In this document: positions 10,701 through 17,816 of the stretch, piece after piece
Numbering within the stretch: position 1 is the first letter of the stretch
How the letters are laid out: every line of letters begins with the position of its first letter
Source: Lentisphaerae bacterium RIFOXYA12_FULL_48_11
GTDB taxonomy: Bacteria; Verrucomicrobiota; Kiritimatiellia; UBA8416; YA12-FULL-48-11
NCBI GenBank assembly: GCA_001804885.1
Contig: MHBM01000154.1
Coordinates: 1-43,181 of the forward strand
Direction of reading: 5' to 3'
Length of the DNA stretch: 43,181 nucleotides
Made by a program: the position numbers and the translations under genes
The notes under the pieces: generated by a model
Databases searched by the model: none
Told to the model about the DNA's origin: nothing
The model's input: only the letters and a program-made list of their open reading frames with translations

Positions 10701-10829
10701 CTTATCGATGACCTGTGGTTATTACAGGGATCCAATCTTTCACGAAGTTCTTCTGGTACCAATATCTGGTGGCATATCAATCCGCCCTCCAATTCACCTG
10801 TGTATTACCGGGTCATCATTCAGCCATAA
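7707..10829 (+). CDS. Large secreted multidomain protein: FN3-like, gingipain (C25)-like region, cadherin-like repeats, PA14
   Basis: The ATG at 7707 (1040 residues) is preferred because it starts directly at a Sec signal peptide (residues 1 to about 27). An in-frame ATG 39 bases upstream would put extra residues before it. Residues about 30-120 are an FN3-like beta domain. Residues about 125-475 resemble the caspase-fold C25/gingipain family: a VILMVASNQT strand, a VFLFGHVAV strand and an ending HVALMGDPTLRLH. The usual His-Gly and Cys catalytic blocks are not evident; the region has GCGGGSYTSCGG and FGSYFGDWD instead. An FN3-like domain follows, then two cadherin-like repeats with VNDAPVA, then a PA14-like domain (about 775-920). 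A calcium-loop-like DPDGDGLSTHDEY (near 938) and a Thr/Asn/Ser-rich tail close the protein. PA14 and the repeats suggest carbohydrate binding or adhesion at the cell surface. The protease fold is tentative. Confidence 0.68.
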   Translation: MSPQIKIVHKLLFVGMMLFCSRILLAASSSDYAVPVTATVTEAPPLIALHWPTYGSATQYQISRRPTNTTSWTVFATLTSSPATITGWTDSNAVVGTVYEYKVARSAGVTGYGFTMSAICRPAEDSRGKVILMVASNQTVALSNELFRLHKDLVADGWTVLRHDVASVHWNSTNAWKIAVTNNKAIIKADYDSDPVNVKAVFLFGHVAVPYSGALNPDAHSDHYGAWPADTYYGDMNGNWTDTSTVATQYTTRIKNFIGDGKFDQTSIPSDIDLQVGRVDLYDMPCFIGMNETNLLKQYLDKDHQYRYCGFTFQNRGVIDDNFGEFSGEAFAYDGWRAFGHMFGLSNVVGADFFATLATNACQWGYGCGGGSYTSCGGVGSSTTFTTNDPRAVFTMMFGSYFGDWDVQNNFLRAGLGTKSFTLSCSWGGRPDNYYHPMTIGETLGECIRLSQNNNSYDAVRDYYRRYVHVALMGDPTLRLHMIRPPTLFNGTKSGGLADLAWVPSPDTDVLGYNVYRSATYTDSFTRINASLIAGTNYTDSSAPAGTLIYLLRPVSLEVSTGGSYTNIGQGVYAEIGDIPNGIPVASNQVFTISEDTFSPVTLTGSDPETNALTYSISTIPSHGYITGALPNIVYCPYTNFFGPDFFTFTVNDGKVDSPTGTISYTVTPVNDAPVAYAKTVTNVQGVSTSIVLTAFDVEGSNLTYEVMVSASNGVLTGTPPNVVYTSNPLYSGMDSFTFRANDGTTNGANATITIRVMAYAEPDNPAGTLTTGVVYQVYAGLWANLPTFDLLTPVTSGVTTNFGLSVATTNQRYAIRYRSYLNVTTNGLFTFFTTSSDGSKFYVGTNEVVNNNGVHGSQERSGQIALKTGMYEITTSYFRTNFTPTLSVSWQGPGLAKQTIPNSRLFYVSQTTNGTSTSWLISRFGVTNDYTTIEAGDPDGDGLSTHDEYMAGTEPTNGASVFKALELQSYPSSNALLWYGTTNSGCTNLFGIRTRTNLIDDLWLLQGSNLSRSSSGTNIWWHINPPSNSPVYYRVIIQP

Positions 10830-10926
10830 CCGGCACTAACCGGAGATATTCTAATCCTAACAAGCAAGTTGCCATGATCAATGGAGTATGCTTTATTGGA
10901 CAAAAGTTAACCAAGGGAGAAACATC

Positions 10927-12375
10927 ATGCCTTCACGAAGAGACTTCTTGAGAATCACAGGACTGAGCGCTGCTGCCCAATTAATATTCGCCGGTTGCAC
11001 CACGCAAATGCGCACTGCATCCGCAACCGGGAGAAAGCCAAATTTTGTCGTCATTTTTCTCGATGATTCGGGCTGGGCTGATTTCAAGCCATTCGGAAAA
11101 CCTTCTTACGATACACCAAATGTCAGACAACTCGCAAACGAAGGATGCTGTTTTCACAATTTCCACGTGCCACAAGCCATTTGCTCGGCTTCACGCGGCG
11201 CATTGTTGACCGGCTGTTATCCCGAACGAACCAAACTCGTTGGCGCACACGGTCCACGCGCACGCGGCATGGATCCGAAATGGGCAACCATTGGGCAGGT
11301 ACTGAAAACCGCAGGATATCAGACCGCAACTTTCGGAAAATGGCACATCGGCGATGAGCCGGATACGCGGCCGCCCGCGCGGGGATTCGACGAATCCTGC
11401 GGACTGATGTATTCAAACGATATGTGGAAACACCATCCGGGTACGCGGAGCTTTGACAAGTTTCCCCTGCAGTTCTGGGAGAACGGAAAAGTCACCATTG
11501 AGGATGTTACGAAAGACGACCAGGAAAATCTCACAACCTGGTATACGGAACACGCCGTTGATTTCATCAAGCGCAAAAAGGACAGTCCTTTCTTTCTATA
11601 TGTTCCTCACAGCATGCCGCACGTGCCAATATTCTGTAGCGGTAAATTCCGCGGCAGGTCAGGAACAGGACTGTACGGGGACGTCATGACGGAAATCGAC
11701 TGGTCTGTCGGCCAGATCATGAAGGCAATCAAGGACTCCGGCATCGAGGAGAACACGATGGTTATCTTTTCCTCGGACAATGGTCCATGGACTTCCTACG
11801 GCAACCATTCCGGAAAGACGCCATACAGGGAATCCAAGGGAACAAGTTTTGACGGAGGAACACGCAGCGCCTGTATCATGAAATATCCCGGCAAGATACC
11901 GCCAGGCAAAGTATCGCATAAAATGCTTTGCACTATAGATGTCCTGCCAACGCTAGCCCACCTGGCTGCCGCCAGACTTCCTGACAATCCGGTTGACGGT
12001 AAGAATGTCTGGAATTTGATAACTGATACGCCCGGCGCAAATAATCCGCAGGAATATTATTCATTTTCCACGGGTAATACATTCGAAGGCCTGTTCAGCG
12101 GCGACGGCAAATGGAAGCTTCACCTACCGCACAAGTACCGTTTCCTGGCACAGGCAGGCAACGATGGTCAGCCGGGAAAGTACGAACAAAGGGAGATCGG
12201 GCTTTCCTTGTTTGATATGGAAAAAGATCCCTTTGAGACAACGAATGTCATAGAAAAATACCCTGAAGTTGCAGCAAAACTCCAAAGACTGGCAAATGAA
12301 CATAAGAAACAGTTTTGGAGTGACACAAAATTATCATCCATGAAAACATGGCTTACAAACGAGGCAAACACGTAA
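10927..12375 (+). CDS. Exported Cys-type sulfatase, third of three
   Basis: A 482-residue S1-family sulfatase. The start at 10927 follows AAGGGAG six bases upstream; the frame opens earlier without support. The N-terminus has SRRDFLRITG, a hydrophobic run and IFAGC (Cys24), a Tat signal with a good lipobox, so a lipid-anchored enzyme is likely. The metal site has IFLDDSGWAD (about 43-52). The formylglycine motif is C86-S-A-S-R90, with Ala in place of the usual Pro, an accepted variant. FGKWHIG and FSSDNGPW are present. It lies 97 bases after the large surface protein on the same strand and might be read with it. The substrate is unknown. Confidence 0.92.
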   Translation: MPSRRDFLRITGLSAAAQLIFAGCTTQMRTASATGRKPNFVVIFLDDSGWADFKPFGKPSYDTPNVRQLANEGCCFHNFHVPQAICSASRGALLTGCYPERTKLVGAHGPRARGMDPKWATIGQVLKTAGYQTATFGKWHIGDEPDTRPPARGFDESCGLMYSNDMWKHHPGTRSFDKFPLQFWENGKVTIEDVTKDDQENLTTWYTEHAVDFIKRKKDSPFFLYVPHSMPHVPIFCSGKFRGRSGTGLYGDVMTEIDWSVGQIMKAIKDSGIEENTMVIFSSDNGPWTSYGNHSGKTPYRESKGTSFDGGTRSACIMKYPGKIPPGKVSHKMLCTIDVLPTLAHLAAARLPDNPVDGKNVWNLITDTPGANNPQEYYSFSTGNTFEGLFSGDGKWKLHLPHKYRFLAQAGNDGQPGKYEQREIGLSLFDMEKDPFETTNVIEKYPEVAAKLQRLANEHKKQFWSDTKLSSMKTWLTNEANT

Positions 12376-12427
12376 GACCTCTCCGTAACCATGATGCTTT
12401 ATATAAAGGGACAACAACCGCAAGCTG

Positions 12428-12886
12428 CTATTGTTTCCCTTTGCCGGATCCGCCGCCACCACCGGACTTACCACCTTTTCCGGCCCCTTCGCCTCCTCCT
12501 GCTTTACCGGCATCAGAAGAACCTGTCGTATCAGCAGAAATCCATTTCTTTCCTTCAATCTCTGTAACAGTGCCGCTTATCGTGGCCTTTTGCCCGTTCT
12601 TTTCCTTATTCGCCAATGCCGTCGAAGCAGCAAGCATGTATTCCTTGCCATCATCCGCCACCAATTTGACAACTTCTCCATCCACCACAATCTTGCCCCC
12701 TACCGTCATGCTCTCGCTGATTGATGCAGGCTGAACTGCTTCAGTCTTGTCTTTTCCTTTCCGTTTCATCTTCATCTTTCCCTTACCTTTACCACCACCT
12801 TCACCGTCTCCCTTGGCAAACGCAGCATCGGAACCAAACACAAGACCCAGAGCCAGCACCATCACAAACCATGTCAACATTCTCAT
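12428..12886 (-). CDS. Small secreted Gly/Lys-rich protein of unknown function
   Basis: A 152-residue protein I do not recognise. GGAAGGGG lies just upstream of the ATG at 12886. Residues 1 to about 24 are a Sec signal peptide ending DAAFA. Next is a short basic stretch of Gly, Lys and Met (about 25-47). A compact region (about 55-120) has alternating hydrophobic residues (MTVGGKIVVDGEVVKLVADD, then ATISGTVTEIEGKKWISAD) and looks like a small beta-barrel. The last 30 residues are almost pure Gly, Lys, Ser and Ala. The basic tails might bind an acidic polymer such as a sulfated polysaccharide or nucleic acid, but that is a guess. It converges with the third sulfatase. Confidence 0.72.
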   Translation of the reverse strand: MRMLTWFVMVLALGLVFGSDAAFAKGDGEGGGKGKGKMKMKRKGKDKTEAVQPASISESMTVGGKIVVDGEVVKLVADDGKEYMLAASTALANKEKNGQKATISGTVTEIEGKKWISADTTGSSDAGKAGGGEGAGKGGKSGGGGGSGKGKQ

Positions 12887-13107
12887 ATTATTTCCCCTTC
12901 CCTGTTATTCACATGCCAAATCCCCTATTACAACGATATAACCTTCATTATATTGTATGCAGGTCAATCTGCGAGATTAACAATTTACAATCTACCATCT
13001 TGCACAGGTGGTCAATCTTAAATAAGCTGGAATTCCTGAACAAACATGGCAGATCGTGGAATTTCGTTCCTGGATATAACGTGTAAAAGTAAAGGTATCT
13101 GATCATC
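12887..13107. other. Intergenic region between divergent secreted-protein genes
   Basis: This AT-rich gap separates the Gly/Lys-rich protein (leftward) from the GH106 gene (rightward). A TATAAT is visible on the minus strand at 12947-12952, without a convincing -35 box. I see no tRNA, hairpin or small gene in it. It must hold both promoters, which I cannot define. Confidence 0.45.
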
Positions 13108-15810
13108 ATGAATAACAGAATAATATACATTGCGGCTCTGCTTCTTTTGATCAATTCAAACCATAGTCTGCAGGCGAAAGACTTTGACTGGCCTGAGATC
13201 ACCAAAGAAGCCAAACCATGGGCTTATTGGTGGTGGCTCGGAAGTGGCGTCGATGAGACAAACATTTCCAGGGAACTTACCCGTTACCAGGATGCAGGAA
13301 TGGGTGGAGTTCATATTATCCCCATATATGGAGCCAAAGGCTGCGAGGATAAATACATCGAATACCTCTCTCCTCGGTGGATGGATATTCTGAATTACAC
13401 GGTTTCCGAGGCCGGGAAAAAGAACCTGGGCGTAGACATGACCACAGGAACAGGCTGGTGTTTCGGCGGACCAAACGTTTCAACCAACGAGGCCTGCGCC
13501 GGGGTCGTGGTTAAAACCAATATTGTGACGGCCGGTGGAAGGATTAATGTAAAACTTGACCCTGAAACAACACAAGCTCTTATAGCTTTTTCAGATACCG
13601 GCAGATTCCAGGAGCTTTCAAACTGCATCAGGAAGGATGGAACAGTTGACTGGACAGCCGATAACGATACATGGAAAGTATTTTCAATATCACAGCGACC
13701 CACCATAAAGGTGAAAAGAGCGGCACCAGGTGGCGAAGGCCACATGTTAAATCCCCTTTATCTCCCTGCAATTCAAAATTATTTAAAACGTTTCAGCGAT
13801 GCTTTCGACAGACGCAACGGGCTCAAGCCAAGAGCAATGTATCATGACTCATTTGAATATTATGGCGCCAACTGGTCGCCCGATTTTCTCCAGCAATTTG
13901 AAAAATTCCGGGGTTATAAGCTGCAAACTGAACTGACATCCCTCTTCGGAACAGGCGACGACGACAGAACTGCACGGGTAAAATCTGATTTCCGCGAAAC
14001 TGTCTCCGACATGACATATGCAAACTTTATAACACCCTGGACGAAGTGGGCGCACAGGAATGGCTTCCTGACCCGCAACCAGGCGCATGGTTCACCAGGA
14101 AACCTGCTGGATCTTTATGCCGCAGCAGATATTCCCGAAACAGAAATGTTCCATACCGATCGCCGGCCGCTGATTTCAAAGTTTGCATCCTCGGCAGCCC
14201 ATGTTGCAGGGCATAAACTGGTTTCTGCAGAAACCGGAACATGGCTGAAAGAACATTTCACAGAAACACTCGCCGATCTCAAGGGGCTCGTGGATGACAT
14301 GTTTGTCAGCGGGATTAATCACATTTTCTATCATGGAACCTGTTATTCACCGGACGAAGCGGGCTGGCCAGGATGGCTTTTCTATGCCTCAACAGAGATG
14401 AATCCCCGAAACGCTTTCTGGCGTGACGTCCCAGCCCTTAATGCCTATATCGCACGCTGCCAGGCAACGCTACAGGCGGGACAGCCTGACAATGACTTGC
14501 TGCTGTACTGGCCAATCCATGACTTCTGGCATGACCCAAAAGGATTCAACCAGAATCTCACCGTTCATCACGTAGACTGGTTCCTCACCCAATCAATCGG
14601 TACTGCTGCCAGCAATCTCTGGAAGCGCGGTTTTACATTCGACTACTGTTCAGACCGGCAACTGGACGAATCAAGGACAGTCAACGCCCTGATCAGAACA
14701 AAAGGTGGAACCTATCGGGCCGCAGTTGTACCTGCATGCGAACATATGCCGATTAAAACGCTCAATAATCTCCTGAAACTTGCAAAGCGTGGCGGAACAA
14801 TTATTTTTCAGGATCATCTGCCAAACGATGTGCCAGGACTCGCCGACCTGGAAGCATCCAAAAAGGCTTTAAAAGAAATGTTGTCCTCTATTAAGCTATC
14901 CCGCGACGGTAGAATCATGAAAGGCAGATTCGGCAAGGGACAAATTCTCGTTGGCGAAATTGAAATGTGCCTTAATTCTGCAGGCATAAAGAGGGAATTA
15001 TTAGCAGATTTTCCCGGAATCAATTATATCCGACGTTCTTTTGATTCAGGTTACCACTATTTCATTTCAAATAGCGGCAGTAACGTTGTTGACAACTGGA
15101 TCACGCTGGCAAGAAAAGCAGAATCAGTTGTAATAATGGATCCCATGAGAAATAAAACAGGCAAAGCAATCGTCAAGAAAGATACTGCAAACTGTACACA
15201 GGCTTATATACAGCTCAAGCCCGGAGAATCGGTAATTCTCAGAACATTCACAGACATAAATGTTGATGGCCCAACCTGGACATATTTAAAATCATTACCC
15301 CCGCCAATCGAAATTACCGGCACCTGGCAGGTGAAGTTTATCCAGGGAGGTCCTTCCCTGCCGGCTTCATTTCGGGTATCAAAATTAGATTCGTGGACCA
15401 ACCTGGGCGATAATGATTCAAGAATATTTGCCGGAACAGCCTGTTATTCAATTAATTTTGACGCTCCATCACAATCAGCAGAAGAATGGATTCTAGACCT
15501 GGGCATTGTTTGCGAAAGCGCAAGAATCAGGTTGAACGGACATGATCTCGGCACATTGATATTGTCACCTTTCAGCGTAGTTGTTGATAAATTAAAGCAG
15601 AAGAACAATGAACTTGAAATTGAGGTCACTAATCTTTCAGCTAATCGTGTTCGCGACCTGGATTTGCGCGGCATACAATGGCGAACATTTAAAGATATCA
15701 ATTTCGTAAATATCAATTACAAGCCTTTTGATGCCTCAAAATGGCCACTCCGTGATTCCGGCCTGCTCGGCCCGGTAAAACTGATCCCCGCCCGAAGCTT
15801 TTCACCATAA
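13108..15810 (+). CDS. Secreted GH106 alpha-L-rhamnosidase-like glycoside hydrolase
   Basis: A 900-residue protein with a Sec signal peptide (residues 1 to about 23, ending SLQA). The region after it (KPWAYWWWLGSGVDE, then ELTRYQDAGMGGVHIIPIYG) is the hallmark opening of the GH106 barrel. The family removes alpha-L-rhamnose by an inverting mechanism. The barrel continues through DSFEYYGANW, RNQAHGSPGNLLDLY, and the HTDRRP and TGTWLKEHFTETLADLK segments. The last about 150 residues form a beta-sandwich carbohydrate-binding-like domain with IRLNGHDLGTLILSPF. Length fits the family. The start is backed by AAAGG upstream. Presence of this enzyme with sulfatases points to a sulfated, rhamnose-containing polymer such as ulvan or a pectin-like glycan; that inference rests on neighbours only. 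Confidence 0.86.
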   Translation: MNNRIIYIAALLLLINSNHSLQAKDFDWPEITKEAKPWAYWWWLGSGVDETNISRELTRYQDAGMGGVHIIPIYGAKGCEDKYIEYLSPRWMDILNYTVSEAGKKNLGVDMTTGTGWCFGGPNVSTNEACAGVVVKTNIVTAGGRINVKLDPETTQALIAFSDTGRFQELSNCIRKDGTVDWTADNDTWKVFSISQRPTIKVKRAAPGGEGHMLNPLYLPAIQNYLKRFSDAFDRRNGLKPRAMYHDSFEYYGANWSPDFLQQFEKFRGYKLQTELTSLFGTGDDDRTARVKSDFRETVSDMTYANFITPWTKWAHRNGFLTRNQAHGSPGNLLDLYAAADIPETEMFHTDRRPLISKFASSAAHVAGHKLVSAETGTWLKEHFTETLADLKGLVDDMFVSGINHIFYHGTCYSPDEAGWPGWLFYASTEMNPRNAFWRDVPALNAYIARCQATLQAGQPDNDLLLYWPIHDFWHDPKGFNQNLTVHHVDWFLTQSIGTAASNLWKRGFTFDYCSDRQLDESRTVNALIRTKGGTYRAAVVPACEHMPIKTLNNLLKLAKRGGTIIFQDHLPNDVPGLADLEASKKALKEMLSSIKLSRDGRIMKGRFGKGQILVGEIEMCLNSAGIKRELLADFPGINYIRRSFDSGYHYFISNSGSNVVDNWITLARKAESVVIMDPMRNKTGKAIVKKDTANCTQAYIQLKPGESVILRTFTDINVDGPTWTYLKSLPPPIEITGTWQVKFIQGGPSLPASFRVSKLDSWTNLGDNDSRIFAGTACYSINFDAPSQSAEEWILDLGIVCESARIRLNGHDLGTLILSPFSVVVDKLKQKNNELEIEVTNLSANRVRDLDLRGIQWRTFKDINFVNINYKPFDASKWPLRDSGLLGPVKLIPARSFSP

Positions 15811-15937
15811 TAACATCAGAAACCTTATTATTAAATATTTTCGCCTTTAACAGATGTTATCTTTGCCTTAAACTCAGGTAATATTGGATTGTGGTACGCG
15901 TCTCTGGTCTTTACTGCCATTACACTGGGAGGTAGTT

Positions 15938-17065
15938 ATGGAAACATGTTTTGCACCTGCCGAACGCGCAAACGGTTGCGAGCTGAAAAGCGAACTCCAA
16001 ATCATTGGCACAAATCCAATCATCAACTCTCTGCTTGGTACTGTTGGCGGCCTGCTTGCCGTCCTGAACGAACACCGCCAGATAATCATGATTAATGATG
16101 CCTTCCTGAACACGCTGGGAATTAAAGATGCCATTCACCTTTTTGGACTCCGTCCAGGAGAAGCATTAAACTGCGTTCATGCAGACGAAACAGAAGGCGG
16201 TTGCGGCACAACTAAAATGTGTTCATCGTGCGGCGCTGCTATATCAATCGTGGCCTCGCTTGCTGGCAAGAAACCTGTTGAACGAAAATGCGCGCTCAAA
16301 ACATCACGTGGCGGCAAGATTGTCGAACTTTGCTTTAGTGTTGTATCCTGTCTTTTTGAATTTCAGGACCGGCGATTTGTGCTTCTTTTCCTTCAGGATA
16401 TAACCAATTACCAGCAGTGGGCGGCACTTGAGCACGTCTTCTTTCATGACATAAGCAACATACTCATGGGACTTAGTGGAGCCAGCGAACTGATCAAAAC
16501 AGCCGACGAGAAAGACATCAGGGAACTGGCAGACGAAGTCTTCTCTCTGTCACGAAGACTGTCGCGAGAAATTGAAATCCAGAGGATAATCTCAGGACAG
16601 GCCATGCCGTCATCCTCTGTTCAACATCAGGTTGTAACCGTCTTGGATATCATCACTGAGTTAAGAAACATGTTTGCGCACCATCCTGTCGCGGCAAACA
16701 AACAAATCCTCTTCCCAAAAACATTCCCGGTCAATGCAGTAACGACCGACTCTGCCATTCTGCTGCGCATACTCGGCAACATGCTGACAAACGCACTCGA
16801 AGCTACGGAATCTGGCGGTCTTGTTAAATTCCTGGTTAATCAAGATGATGGTAACATCTCTTTTTGCGTCTGGAATAGGCTGGCAATACCGGAAAATATT
16901 TCAGGAAGGATATTCCAGCGCTATTTCAGCACAAAAGACAGGCCTGGGCGAGGTTTGGGCACATATTCAATGAAACTTCTTGGTGAAAAGTTTCTGGGTG
17001 GTTGCGTTGACATGAAATCCTCGGAAGAAAACGGAACGGTCTTCAGGATCAGCCTTCCTTTATAA
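15938..17065 (+). CDS. Orphan PAS-domain sensor histidine kinase with a Cys-rich motif
   Basis: The ATG at 15938 follows GGGAGGT at ideal spacing and gives 375 residues. No membrane span is visible, so the kinase is probably cytoplasmic. Residues about 22-160 form a PAS-like sensor that contains an unusual motif: Cys79-x-His81, then GG-Cys89-GT, Cys95 and Cys98-G. This pattern could bind a metal or an Fe-S cluster, or sense redox. The phosphoacceptor is probably His170 in FFHDISN. The ATPase domain has the N-box NMLTNALEA (Asn281/Asn285) and a G-box near GRGLGTYSM (about 338-346). No response regulator gene is next to it. Its end overlaps the convergent HAD phosphatase gene by 17 bases. The signal it senses is unknown. 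Confidence 0.85.
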   Translation: METCFAPAERANGCELKSELQIIGTNPIINSLLGTVGGLLAVLNEHRQIIMINDAFLNTLGIKDAIHLFGLRPGEALNCVHADETEGGCGTTKMCSSCGAAISIVASLAGKKPVERKCALKTSRGGKIVELCFSVVSCLFEFQDRRFVLLFLQDITNYQQWAALEHVFFHDISNILMGLSGASELIKTADEKDIRELADEVFSLSRRLSREIEIQRIISGQAMPSSSVQHQVVTVLDIITELRNMFAHHPVAANKQILFPKTFPVNAVTTDSAILLRILGNMLTNALEATESGGLVKFLVNQDDGNISFCVWNRLAIPENISGRIFQRYFSTKDRPGRGLGTYSMKLLGEKFLGGCVDMKSSEENGTVFRISLPL

Positions 17066-17816
17066 TAATCTCGGCCAATTCCTCGTAGGACTCAACGACC
17101 CATGTGGGCTGAAAGACCTGGCTATGTAAATCATGTCGCGACGAAATACCTGTCAGAATCAGGGCAGTTCGAATCCCGGCCTTCGCTCCTGCGGGAATGT
17201 CTGTCTCAATGTTGTCACCAACAAGGATAACCTCATCTTTCTTCATGCCGAGCATCTTGATTCCCATCTCTATGATCAACTTCTCAGGTTTTCCAATCAT
17301 TATCGAAGGCGCCATTCCGGACTCTTTTGCAACCGCGTCAACAATAGCACCCGTTCCAGGCAGAACCCCGCCTTCGATTTTAAGCGCCTTGTCAGGATTA
17401 GTGGCAACAAATTGAGAACCATTCCTGATAAGTTCAGCAGCTTTTCTTATTTTTGTATCGGTAAGGTGCCGGTCAAAGCTGACAATCACGTAATCCGGCG
17501 ATTCTTCAGTGACCTTGAATCCATGCTCTTCCAACAGCTGACCGAAAGCTTCCTCGCCAATATAAAACGCCGATCCCTTCTTTAAATACCGGACCGCCGC
17601 CTGGGCAGAAGTAAGAACATCATCCTTGTCACAGGCAATACCATAACGATTTAATTGCGCACACACCTCAGCTGCATTGCGGTTGGCACGGTTTGTAACA
17701 TAAATACAATGCACACCTGAGGCCTTCATGTTCCTGGTAAATTGGCCCGCACCAGGCACTTCCGCATCTCCCAGGTAAACAGTACCGTCAAGATCAAGTA
17801 TGATTCCTTTAATCAT
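17049..17816 (-). CDS. NagD-like HAD-superfamily (IIA) phosphatase
   Basis: A 255-residue cytoplasmic phosphatase of the HAD IIA subfamily, relatives of which act on p-nitrophenyl phosphate, nucleotides or phosphoglycolate. Motif I is DLDGTVYLGD (Asp9, Asp11). Motif II is YVTNRANRN, motif III is the Lys in IMIGKPEKL, and motif IV is VGDNIETDIPAG. The start codon overlaps the pdxB stop by the four bases ATGA, so the two are translationally coupled. This may mean the phosphatase works on a phosphorylated compound in or near vitamin B6 synthesis, for example damaged erythronate or pyridoxal phosphates. That is an inference from coupling only. Confidence 0.86.
   Translation of the reverse strand: MIKGIILDLDGTVYLGDAEVPGAGQFTRNMKASGVHCIYVTNRANRNAAEVCAQLNRYGIACDKDDVLTSAQAAVRYLKKGSAFYIGEEAFGQLLEEHGFKVTEESPDYVIVSFDRHLTDTKIRKAAELIRNGSQFVATNPDKALKIEGGVLPGTGAIVDAVAKESGMAPSIMIGKPEKLIIEMGIKMLGMKKDEVILVGDNIETDIPAGAKAGIRTALILTGISSRHDLHSQVFQPTWVVESYEELAEIIIKEG

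Noticed and set aside
2963-12375. Recent triplication of the sulfatase gene
   Set aside because: The three proteins differ in signal type, metal-site context, motif residue (Pro or Ala) and most of their length, so they are separate old paralogues.
12397-12408. Palindrome CTTTATATAAAG after the third sulfatase
   Set aside because: It has no loop and no T-run, so it cannot form a useful terminator; it could be a chance AT palindrome.
15810-15860. Inverted repeat ATAACATC ... GATGTTAT after the GH106 stop
   Set aside because: The arms are only eight bases, AT-rich and 35 bases apart, with no T-run; chance is the simplest explanation.
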